From positions 1-64,000 of the forward strand of contig NZ_JAATJE010000003.1 of NCBI RefSeq assembly GCF_011927695.1: a DNA stretch of 64,000 nucleotides, written 5' to 3'. The notes beneath the pieces are model-generated. The model was given only the letters and a program-made list of their open reading frames with translations. It was not told where the DNA came from and searched no databases. The stretch comes from Sphingomonas jejuensis (GTDB lineage: Bacteria; Pseudomonadota; Alphaproteobacteria; Sphingomonadales; Sphingomonadaceae). Position numbers and translations under genes: made by a program. Below are positions 43,445 through 51,076 of the stretch, piece by piece. Position 1 is the stretch's first letter. Every line of letters starts with the position of its first letter.

Positions 43445-44201
43445 CGTCGCGCCGCCACGCACCCTGGGCGGGCTACCCGCGCTGGCGGGGCACCTCGCGC
43501 ACGCCTTCGCGCTCGTGCCGCCCTGGTCGCTCTCCCGCTCGACGCGGCGTCGCCGCGACCTGGAGCGCCGCTTCTTCGCCCGCACGCTCCGGGCCGTCGG
43601 CGTCGAGCTGGAGGTCGTCGGCGCGCCCGTCCAAGGGCCCGGCGTCATGTTCCTCGCCAACCACCTCAGCTTCACCGACGTGCTGGCGCTGGCGCCGCTG
43701 CTCGACGCCTCGTTCGTCGCCAAGGCGGACGTGCGGCGCTGGCCGGGGATGGGGCGGCTCGTCGAGGCGTTCGGGACGGTGTTCGTCGACCGCGACCGGC
43801 CGGCGGACGCGGCCGCGCAGGTCGAGGCGGTGGCCGCCCGGTTGCGCGGGGGCGGGCGGGTGGCGCTGTTCCCGGAGGGTACCACCTCGCGGGGCGACGG
43901 CGTGCTGCCCTTCCGGACGGCGCTGCTCGCGGCCGCGCGGCACGCGCGCGTCGTCCAGCCGATCGCGCTCGCCTACAGCGACGGCGCGCGCCGCGCCTAT
44001 GTCGGCGAGGAGTCGCTGGTCGCCAACCTCGCCAGGCTGGCCCCGCACCGCGCGCGGCTCAGCATCGAGTTCCTGCCGCCGCTGCCGGACCCCAGAAGGT
44101 CGGACCGGAAGCACCTCGCGGCCGAGGCGCGCGAGGCGATCGTGCGGGCGCTCTCAGATCGGGCCGATGCGGCGCGCCCTTGGTCGCAACAGAAGGCGTA
44201 G
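43425..44201 (+). CDS. Lysophospholipid acyltransferase (PlsC-like)
   Basis: 258 residues from the ATG at 43425, overlapping the previous gene by 20 bases (GTG 43434 possible). PlsC motifs are clear: the catalytic NHLSFTD (H-x4-D), then FGTVFVDRDR and FPEGTTSRGDG. It transfers acyl groups to a lysophospholipid or an ornithine-lipid-like acceptor. It is the last of five coupled genes. Its end overlaps the end of the convergent YeeE gene by 48 bases. Confidence 0.88.
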   Translation: MSCVAVDVAPPRTLGGLPALAGHLAHAFALVPPWSLSRSTRRRRDLERRFFARTLRAVGVELEVVGAPVQGPGVMFLANHLSFTDVLALAPLLDASFVAKADVRRWPGMGRLVEAFGTVFVDRDRPADAAAQVEAVAARLRGGGRVALFPEGTTSRGDGVLPFRTALLAAARHARVVQPIALAYSDGARRAYVGEESLVANLARLAPHRARLSIEFLPPLPDPRRSDRKHLAAEAREAIVRALSDRADAARPWSQQKA

Positions 44202-45137
44202 ACCGGCCAGCCACGCCATAATGGCGCCCGTCATAAGCAGGTAGGCGAGCAGGCCCGACACGCTGCCCCCCGGCACCGCCCAGAGCAGCAGGCTGTCGTT
44301 GCCGCCGGGCACGAAGCTGGCCCCCGCCGCCATCAGCGCGCCGCCGCCAAGCGAGCGCAGGACCGGCACCGCGCGCGGCCGCTCCACCCTGAACCTGCCG
44401 GCGACGGTGCCGGCGACCACCGCGCCGACGAGGGTCGCCGCCCCCGTCAGCAGCGCCGGCGCGGCGACCGCCACCGGCGCGCCGCCCAGGCCGGCCGCGA
44501 CCGCGCCGCGAACCGCGTCGGCGTAGGTCCAGCCCGGCGTCAACGCGAACAGCAGCGCGCCCGCCCCGCCGAGGACGACCATCGCCGCTCGCAGCGGCCA
44601 CCGCCCGGGCGCGGCCCGGTCGCCGCCGCGCGCCAGCGTCCAGGCCGCGCCCGCGACGAGCGCCGCGGACGCGGCCACCAGCAGCAGCCCCGCCGGTGAC
44701 GGCGAGCCGAAGCGGTTCGGGCCGACCGGCGCGCCGCCGACCAGTCCGCCCACCATCGCGTAGCCGGCTGCGAGGCCAAGCGGCACCGCCAGGAAGCGCA
44801 CCTCGCCCAGCGCGATGCGGGCCAGCGTCCCGAACAGGCAGGCGTCGTTGACCAGCGCGCCCGCGGCGAGCAGCAGCGCGCCCGCCGCCAGCGGCGGCGC
44901 GAGCGGCGCCTCGGGCGGCAGGCCGGCGCGCATGCCCGCCGTCCAGGCGAGCGGCAGGCAGACCAGGCCCGCCACCCCGCCCGCGACCAGGAACCCGGCG
45001 AGCAGCCGCGCCCGCCCCTCGAACACAAGCTGCCTGCCGGCCGTCACCGCGCAGGTGCTGCCCTGCCCCACCGAGAAGCCGACGAGGAAGCCGAGCAGCG
45101 CCCCGAGCCCCGCGACCGTCGCGCCGACGCCGGTCAC
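44154..45137 (-). CDS. YeeE/YedE-type sulfur-compound transporter
   Basis: 327 residues from a GTG at 45137, overlapping the patatin stop. About nine hydrophobic helices with the two-fold DUF395 pattern; Cys/Gly-rich landmarks GFSVGQGSTCAVTAGRQLVF and ALVNDACLFGTLARIALGEV. In this family conserved Cys carry thiosulfate through the membrane. It is translationally coupled to a patatin. The two ends overlap the convergent acyltransferase. Confidence 0.8.
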   Translation of the reverse strand: MTGVGATVAGLGALLGFLVGFSVGQGSTCAVTAGRQLVFEGRARLLAGFLVAGGVAGLVCLPLAWTAGMRAGLPPEAPLAPPLAAGALLLAAGALVNDACLFGTLARIALGEVRFLAVPLGLAAGYAMVGGLVGGAPVGPNRFGSPSPAGLLLVAASAALVAGAAWTLARGGDRAAPGRWPLRAAMVVLGGAGALLFALTPGWTYADAVRGAVAAGLGGAPVAVAAPALLTGAATLVGAVVAGTVAGRFRVERPRAVPVLRSLGGGALMAAGASFVPGGNDSLLLWAVPGGSVSGLLAYLLMTGAIMAWLAGLRLLLRPRARRIGPI

Positions 45138-46906
45138 ATCCCGCCCTCCGCCATCGCCGCCAGGCGCCGGAGCCGCAGCAGGTGGACGGGCGCGTCGAGG
45201 CGCGCCAGCGCGCGCCCCATCGCGTCGCGGCCGGCCGCGACGGCCCGGTCGTAGGCGCGCCAGTTCCGGATCTCGATGCCGCCCACCTCGGGCATGACGT
45301 AGAGGTCGGCCGCCGCGCGGGAGGCCGCGAGGTCGGGGCCCGCCGCCATGGTCGCCGAGCGCATCAGGATGGAGACGATCGGCGGCCCGCGCCGCCACGC
45401 CCCCGACCAGAACCACCGCCCGAGCGGACGGGGGCGCTCCACGTCGGCGGAGGTGAGCCCCACCGCCTGCGACACGTCCACCGCGACCACCGGGCCGTCG
45501 TGCGTCGCTCGCATCACCTCGGAGGGCAGGTTGCGCAGCACGCCGCCGTCGACCAGCACGCGGTCGCCCATCGCCACCGGCGGAAGCACGCCGGGCAGCG
45601 AGATGGAGGCCCTGAGCGCGGTCGCGAGCGGACCGCGCCGGTGCGCCACCGGCTCGCCGGTCGCAAGGTCCGCCGACATGCAGAAGAACGGCAGGGGCAG
45701 ATCGGCGATGTCGACGTCGCCGAAGTGCTCGGCCAGCCGGCGCTCGACCTTGCGGCCCCGCGTCATCGCCACGAACGGCAGCGCGACGTCGTCCAGCGGG
45801 TTGGTCGCGACGAACGCCGCCCGCATGCGCCGGTCCAGCTCCTCGCCATCCCAACCGGCCGCCAGCCCCGCGGCGACGATGCCGCCCATCGACGTGCCGC
45901 AAACCGAGTCGATCGGCACCCCGGCCCGGCGCAGCGCGTCGACGGCGCCCACGTGCGCGAAGGCGCGGGCGCCGCCGCCCGACAGCACCAGCGCGACCGC
46001 GCACCCGGTCAGCGTCCGCGCGAGCGGGCCGCAGTCGCCGCCGACCAGGTGGAAGTGGCGCGCGGGGCCGACCGCGTCCAGCCAGGCCGCCGTGCCGGCC
46101 GGCCGCTCGCCGCGCTGCACGAGGACCAGGTCGACGAGCCCGCTCGCCTGCAGGGGCTCGCTCGCGCACAGCCCGCAGTCGGCGGGCGGCGGCCGGTCGC
46201 CGTCGGCCAGCAGCAGCATGCGGTCGGCCTGGCGGCGGCACGCCGCGGCCCAGGCCCCCTCCTCCGCCTGCGCCGCGCAGAGCAGGTAGTCGTGCCGCGC
46301 CTCCGCCTCGGACCACCAGGCGGGGTCGCGATCCAGGAACGACGCGTCCAGCACGGCGACGTCGTGGCCGAGCGCGCGCATCGCGCCGGCCAGCAGCCCC
46401 GCCCAGCGGCGCGCGTCGACGCCGGCGTCCAGCGCCGCCAGCCCGATCACGCGCGGCGTGACGGCGCCCGCGCCTGCGCCCGCGCCCGCCGACCGCGAGC
46501 GGGCGACCAGCAGCCGCGCGACCTCCACCATCGCGTCGGGGCTGCGGCGGGCGGCCGCGAGGAAGCCGGCGCCCGGCATCGCGGCCACCTCGCTGTCGCG
46601 CAGCGCCACAACGGTCGCCGAGCGCGGCGTCCCCGCCAGCAGGCCGAACTCGCCGACGACGTCGCCCGGGCGGAGCACGCCCACCAGCGCGCGCCCCATC
46701 GCGCCCTCGCGGAACACGCCGAACGCGCCGGCGCGCACCATGAAGATAGCGTCGGGCGGGTCGCCCGCGCGATAGAGCGCGGACCCGCCCGCCACCGCGA
46801 GCGTGCGAACGGAGCGCGCGCGGTCGAACAACCTGGCGATGGCGGGGACGTCGGTCGTGGCTCGGCTCCTCGCCGGGCAGGCTGCCGGAGAGCGGCGGGC
46901 GGTCAA
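45134..46906 (-). CDS. Patatin-like phospholipase with cyclic-nucleotide-binding domain (NTE type)
   Basis: 590 residues from a TTG at 46906 (no ATG precedes the domain). Residues 20-130 form a cNMP-binding fold (SALYRAGDPPDAIFMVRAGA, GDVVGEFGLLAGTPRSATV). A middle region is followed by the patatin domain: LSGGGARAFAHVGAVDALR, nucleophile elbow CGTSMGGIVAAGLA, and the Asp of the dyad in VLVDGGVLRNLP. It is likely a membrane-associated lysophospholipase controlled by a bound nucleotide. Its stop overlaps the YeeE GTG. Confidence 0.88.
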   Translation of the reverse strand: MTARRSPAACPARSRATTDVPAIARLFDRARSVRTLAVAGGSALYRAGDPPDAIFMVRAGAFGVFREGAMGRALVGVLRPGDVVGEFGLLAGTPRSATVVALRDSEVAAMPGAGFLAAARRSPDAMVEVARLLVARSRSAGAGAGAGAVTPRVIGLAALDAGVDARRWAGLLAGAMRALGHDVAVLDASFLDRDPAWWSEAEARHDYLLCAAQAEEGAWAAACRRQADRMLLLADGDRPPPADCGLCASEPLQASGLVDLVLVQRGERPAGTAAWLDAVGPARHFHLVGGDCGPLARTLTGCAVALVLSGGGARAFAHVGAVDALRRAGVPIDSVCGTSMGGIVAAGLAAGWDGEELDRRMRAAFVATNPLDDVALPFVAMTRGRKVERRLAEHFGDVDIADLPLPFFCMSADLATGEPVAHRRGPLATALRASISLPGVLPPVAMGDRVLVDGGVLRNLPSEVMRATHDGPVVAVDVSQAVGLTSADVERPRPLGRWFWSGAWRRGPPIVSILMRSATMAAGPDLAASRAAADLYVMPEVGGIEIRNWRAYDRAVAAGRDAMGRALARLDAPVHLLRLRRLAAMAEGGM

Positions 46907-47058
46907 GTCACAGGATTGCTATCCGCAGGGCATTTCTCGCGGAATACGCCGGCCAAGATCGGACTGGTGTCGCGGCACGCGGCAGAGGGTCGAAGGGTGA
47001 CGTTCGACAAGCGGAGGCAAAAGGGGCAGGGCGCGACCGGGCGAGCGCGCCCGGAGTG

Positions 47059-48033
47059 ATGCGAACCATGCCGACCGTCGCCCTGGTGCAGCGACCCCCG
47101 GTCTTCCTCGACCTGCCGGCCAGCGTGGCGCTGGCGGCGGAGATCATCGGCGAGGTCGCGCGCGGCGGCGCGGACCTGGTCGTCTTCCCCGAGACGTGGC
47201 TCCCCGGCTACCCCGTGTGGCTGGACGACGCGCCGGACGCCGCGCGATGGGGGCACGCGCCGGCGGAGGCGCTGTTCCGCCACCTCTTCCAGCACTCTCC
47301 CGCGATCGACGGCCCCGAGCTGGCGACGCTCGCGGCGGCCGCCGCCGAGCACGGCGCGGACGTCGCGATGGGCATGCACGAGCGGCGCGGGGGCACCCTC
47401 TACAACTCCATCGCCTTCCTGGGCGCGGACGGGTCGCGCCACCTGCATCGCAAGCTGTCGCCCACCTACAACGAGCGGCTGATCTGGGGTTCGGGCGACG
47501 GCAGCACGCTCGGCGTCTGGGACCGGCCCTACGGAAAGGTCGGCGGGCTGGTCTGCTGGGAGCACTGGATGCCGTTGGTGCGCGCCGCCATGCACGCGCA
47601 GGAGGAGACGGTGCACGTCGCGCAGTGGCCGGCGGTGGGCGAGCGGCACCAGCTCGCCAGCCGGACCTACGCCTTCGAGGGCCAGTGCTTCGTGCTGGCG
47701 TCGGGCTGCGTGCTGACGCGCGACGACGTGCTCGCCGGCTTCGACAGCGCGCGCGGGGCGCCCGAGGCGCGCGACCTGCTGGCCTCCATTCCAGCGGACA
47801 AGTTCTGGCTGAAGGAGGGCGGCAGCGCGGTGATCGGACCCGACGCCGGCTACGTCGCGGGCCCGAGCTTCCGCGACGCGGCGACCGTGATGGCCAGCTT
47901 CGACCCGGTCGCGGCGAAGCGCAGCCCCTACCTCGACGTCCATGGCCACTACGCGCGACCCGACATCTTCGAGCTGCGCGTCGACACGACCCGACGGGAG
48001 GGGGTCAGGTTCGGCGAATGGCCGCAGGCCTGA
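47059..48033 (+). CDS. Carbon-nitrogen hydrolase (nitrilase family)
   Basis: 324 residues from the ATG at 47059 (ATG 47068 also possible). The catalytic triad is visible: Glu in LVVFPETWLPGYPVW, Lys in HRKLSPTYNERLIW and Cys in GGLVCWEHWMPLVRAAMHA. CWEHWMPL is typical of true nitrilases, which turn nitriles into acids and ammonia. It is divergent from the patatin gene with ~150 bases between. Substrate not predictable. Confidence 0.88.
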   Translation: MRTMPTVALVQRPPVFLDLPASVALAAEIIGEVARGGADLVVFPETWLPGYPVWLDDAPDAARWGHAPAEALFRHLFQHSPAIDGPELATLAAAAAEHGADVAMGMHERRGGTLYNSIAFLGADGSRHLHRKLSPTYNERLIWGSGDGSTLGVWDRPYGKVGGLVCWEHWMPLVRAAMHAQEETVHVAQWPAVGERHQLASRTYAFEGQCFVLASGCVLTRDDVLAGFDSARGAPEARDLLASIPADKFWLKEGGSAVIGPDAGYVAGPSFRDAATVMASFDPVAAKRSPYLDVHGHYARPDIFELRVDTTRREGVRFGEWPQA

Positions 48034-48062
48034 TCGCCGCGTCGGCGGTGCGCCGCGACGGA

Positions 48063-48524
48063 TCAGCCGGGCGGCGGCTGCGCGGCGACGATCGACGACA
48101 CCTTGCTGGCGACCTCCTCCAGAGTCGCCGCCATGCGCGTCGGCTCGGACGCCTCGCCGGCGCGATCCGGCGCGTAGCGGCTGGTCAGGTACTCCCGCCG
48201 GGCAGCCACCGCGCGAAGGTGCGCCACGGTCCTGACCCGTAGCACCAGGCCGGCGGCGACCGCCATCTCCATCCGGGAGGCGAGGTCGTGCTGGAGCCCG
48301 CGGATCGCCTCGGGGGACCGGCACCGGTGCAACAGCAGCGCGTTGAGGTAGAGTTCCACCGCGTGCAGGGCCAACATGCGATAGGGCGAACGCGAGGAGG
48401 GCACGTCGCGCCTCCCGCAGTTCGCCACGGCCGCGGCGGCGAGCCGGTAGTCGTCCGCGAGCGACCTGATCTCGCCCGCGGTCGCGCGATGTCCCGGGTT
48501 TGACGTGACGGCGGACGTCTGCAT
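48063..48524 (-). CDS. HEPN-like protein
   Basis: 153 residues from the ATG at 48524. It is all-helical, with YRLAAAAVANCGRRDVPSSR, then SPYRMLALHAVELYLNALLL, the look of HEPN domains; RMLALH (49-54) fits the Rx4H pattern, though I cannot confirm it is the catalytic motif. HEPN proteins are often RNases in defence or toxin systems. It is divergent from the SIR2 gene with 150 bases between, which suggests shared control. Confidence 0.55.
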   Translation of the reverse strand: MQTSAVTSNPGHRATAGEIRSLADDYRLAAAAVANCGRRDVPSSRSPYRMLALHAVELYLNALLLHRCRSPEAIRGLQHDLASRMEMAVAAGLVLRVRTVAHLRAVAARREYLTSRYAPDRAGEASEPTRMAATLEEVASKVSSIVAAQPPPG

Positions 48525-48674
48525 GCCGCGACGGTAGGCGGGAACGGTTGCCGCCCCGTCAAGCGGCCCGCGTCGGTCGCGGGCGATCGAGAACGCGTGT
48601 GCCCTTGTGCCTGCGCCACCGCGACCGTAGCATGCCCCATCGGCAGGTCGCGCCGGCACGGGGGGCAGAAGAAC

Positions 48675-50426
48675 TTGGCGCTCGCGCCCGACGCAACGCA
48701 GATCACCGTCCAGCAGGTTCTCGCGATGCTCGATGCCGACTTCGAGCCGATGGCGCGGGCCGTGGCCGCGGGCGAGTTCGCGCTATGGGTCGGCTCGGGC
48801 ATCTCCCGCAGGGCGCCCAACCTAGGCCACCTCGTGTCCGCCGCAATCGAGTTCCTCCGAGAGCGCGCCGTCGCGCCCGCCACCGCCGCGATCTACACGC
48901 CCCCGCTGGAAGCCGCGCTGCGGCTCGCGGGCAAGGATCCGGCCGCACTCGCGGGCCGCTTCGGCGCACCGTTCGCGACGTGGCCCGAACACGACGAGAT
49001 CGTGACCATCCTGTGGGACCAGTATTCGCGCGTGCTCGACATCCGGGTGCAGGGCGAACCCGCGGACTTCATCCTATGGGACGCGATCGACATCCGCCAG
49101 GCGTTCAGCGCGCCGCACCCGCCATCGGCGGAGCACCTCTGCATCGCCATCCTCGTTATGGAGGACGCGGTGCACAGGATCGCGTCGGCGAACTGGGACG
49201 GGTTCATCGAGGCGGCAGTCGATCGCCTGAGCGGCGGCGCGCAGGGGCTGCTGCAGGTGGTCGTCGACCCCGCACAGCTGCGCGGCCAGCCCGGGCGGGC
49301 GACGCTGCTCAAGTTCCACGGCTGCATCGTGCACGCGACCGATGACCCGGCCACGTTCCGGCGCTTCCTGACCGGCAGCCGCAGCCAGATCATGCGCTGG
49401 CCGGAAGTGCCCGAGTTCGCGGCGATGCGCCACAGCGTCATCGAGGTCGCGCAGACGCTCAAGTCGCTAGTCCTCGGCCTGTCGATCCAGGACAACAACC
49501 TCCAGACGCTGTTCATCCGCGCCCAGCAGATCCACCCCTGGCCATGGCCGTGCGCGCCCGAAGCGCCGGCCCAGGTGTTCTGCGAGGAGGAGATCAAGCC
49601 CGGGCAGCAGGACGTGCTGAGAAGCATCTACGTCGACGCCTACGACCAGCACGGCCCCGACATCGAGGCGGCCGCTCACCTGCGCGCCTGGGCGGAGCAG
49701 GTCCTGATCGCCCTCGTGCTGAAGACCGTCGCGGACAAGCTGATCACGCTGATGGGACTGTGGCTCACATCCTGCGGCAAGGCCGCGCTCGCCCCGGCGT
49801 TCGCGAATGGCATCGTGGCGGTCAGGAACGCGACCGCGGCGCATGCTTCTGTCGACTCGGTCGAGCGGAGCCGCACGCCGGCGGTGAACACCGGCGTGGC
49901 CGCCTGGTCGCGGATGGTGCGGATGTTCAGGAACGGCGCGCTGCCGGCCAGCGGCGACACCTACGAGCCGGTCAGCGCGACGGCAGCCGGCTTCCTGCAC
50001 GCCGACCAGAACGCCCAGTCCGCTGGGCTGGGCCGGCTGGCGCTGGCGCTCTCGCTGCTAGAAGGCGGGCGTGCCGCCGGCCGCTGGGCGATCTCCCCGC
50101 CCGCGAACGACGAGGCCGGCGCCGGCGCTATGACCGCGACACCGGCTAGACCCGGAGCCACGCCGCGACCGGTGTTCGTCGTGCGCTCGGCGTCTGAGGC
50201 GATCGCTCTTCAGGGCGCCGGCGCGTTCGCGAACGACAACGCCGTCGTGGTGCACGGCGACGACGCCTGGCGGACGATGGTCGGGCAGAGCGCGCGCGTC
50301 CCGCGCGGCGCCCCCGGCCGGACCGGACGCCTGGCACCGACGCACGTCAGCCTCGCACACCTGGTCTCGACCTCCGCGACCGCGGTCGACCTGCAGGACC
50401 TGTTCGCGGCGGAAATGCTCCTGTGA
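48675..50426 (+). CDS. SIR2-domain protein, likely effector of a Lamassu-like system
   Basis: 583 residues if started at TTG 48675 (GTG 48597 and ATG 48726 are alternatives). SIR2 features: ALWVGSGISRRA (GSGIS, residues 40-44), Asn/Asp in SANWDGFIEAAV (about 173) and the catalytic His in LKFHGCIVHA (about 215). Defence SIR2 domains usually destroy NAD when triggered. The C-terminal ~330 residues have no known domain and may contact the SMC partner. The stop overlaps the next GTG. Known Lamassu LmuA proteins include SIR2 types, so I infer the same role. Confidence 0.8.
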   Translation: MALAPDATQITVQQVLAMLDADFEPMARAVAAGEFALWVGSGISRRAPNLGHLVSAAIEFLRERAVAPATAAIYTPPLEAALRLAGKDPAALAGRFGAPFATWPEHDEIVTILWDQYSRVLDIRVQGEPADFILWDAIDIRQAFSAPHPPSAEHLCIAILVMEDAVHRIASANWDGFIEAAVDRLSGGAQGLLQVVVDPAQLRGQPGRATLLKFHGCIVHATDDPATFRRFLTGSRSQIMRWPEVPEFAAMRHSVIEVAQTLKSLVLGLSIQDNNLQTLFIRAQQIHPWPWPCAPEAPAQVFCEEEIKPGQQDVLRSIYVDAYDQHGPDIEAAAHLRAWAEQVLIALVLKTVADKLITLMGLWLTSCGKAALAPAFANGIVAVRNATAAHASVDSVERSRTPAVNTGVAAWSRMVRMFRNGALPASGDTYEPVSATAAGFLHADQNAQSAGLGRLALALSLLEGGRAAGRWAISPPANDEAGAGAMTATPARPGATPRPVFVVRSASEAIALQGAGAFANDNAVVVHGDDAWRTMVGQSARVPRGAPGRTGRLAPTHVSLAHLVSTSATAVDLQDLFAAEMLL

Positions 50427-51076
50427 CCTCGGCGCTGATCGCCGCCGTGCGCGACCGGCTCCTCGTGGCCGGCTACTCCGACCTGCCGACGCCCCTGCAC
50501 GTCGCGGGCGTCGCCTTCGACTTCACCGGCGTCATGCGCGGGCGCGACGGGCGCGCGCTCGACCTCGTCGTCCTCGTCGACACGACCGCCGGCTCGTTCG
50601 GGGACGTCAAGGGCGCGCGGGTGCGCCAGCGCATCGAGGCGCTCAGCCGCGCGCTCGACGTGACCGGATCACGCCTGGTCCTGACCGCCATCCTGGCGGG
50701 GGCGACGCTCGCCGGCGGCGTCGAGGCGCTCGCCGAGACCTGCCGGGTGCTCCAGGTCGAACCGCAACCCGCGCCGGACGGCCCGGGCGGCGCGGCCACG
50801 GCGATCGAGCAGATGGAGGACCGCATACGCGTCCTGCTGCCGCTCTCGCTGCCAGAGCCGGCCGGCGGCGAGGAGGAGGGCGGCACCGCCGTCGAGCAGC
50901 TCAGGAAGGCGCTGCCGTCGGGCGTGGACACGGCGATCGTCGACGCGCTGCTCGCGGCTTCGCGCCGTGGCGAGGTCGCGGTCACGAAGGAGATCGGCAG
51001 CCTGATTGACGCCGAGCTGAAGACGAACATGGACCCGCCCGCCGCCGGTGCCGCGGGCGAAGGGAGGACCGCATGA
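50423..51076 (+). CDS. Small partner protein of the SIR2-SMC operon (LmuC/DdmB position)
   Basis: 217 residues from a GTG overlapping the SIR2 stop (GTGA). It begins MTSALIAAVRDRLLVAGYSD, then VAFDFTGVMRGRDGRALDLV and LVVLVDTTAGSFGDVKGARV, with an acidic, helical second half. It is not recognised on sequence alone. Its place between an effector and an SMC gene, with overlaps on both sides, is that of the middle component of three-gene Lamassu/DdmABC loci. Confidence 0.65.
   Translation: MTSALIAAVRDRLLVAGYSDLPTPLHVAGVAFDFTGVMRGRDGRALDLVVLVDTTAGSFGDVKGARVRQRIEALSRALDVTGSRLVLTAILAGATLAGGVEALAETCRVLQVEPQPAPDGPGGAATAIEQMEDRIRVLLPLSLPEPAGGEEEGGTAVEQLRKALPSGVDTAIVDALLAASRRGEVAVTKEIGSLIDAELKTNMDPPAAGAAGEGRTA

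Noticed and set aside
42275-43885. 536-codon minus-strand frame across the serine hydrolase and acyltransferase
   Set aside because: Crosses two well-supported + strand genes and has low-complexity Arg-rich translation.
45182-47059. 625-codon + strand frame opposite the patatin gene
   Set aside because: Antisense artefact of very high GC; the minus-strand product has clear cNMP and patatin motifs.
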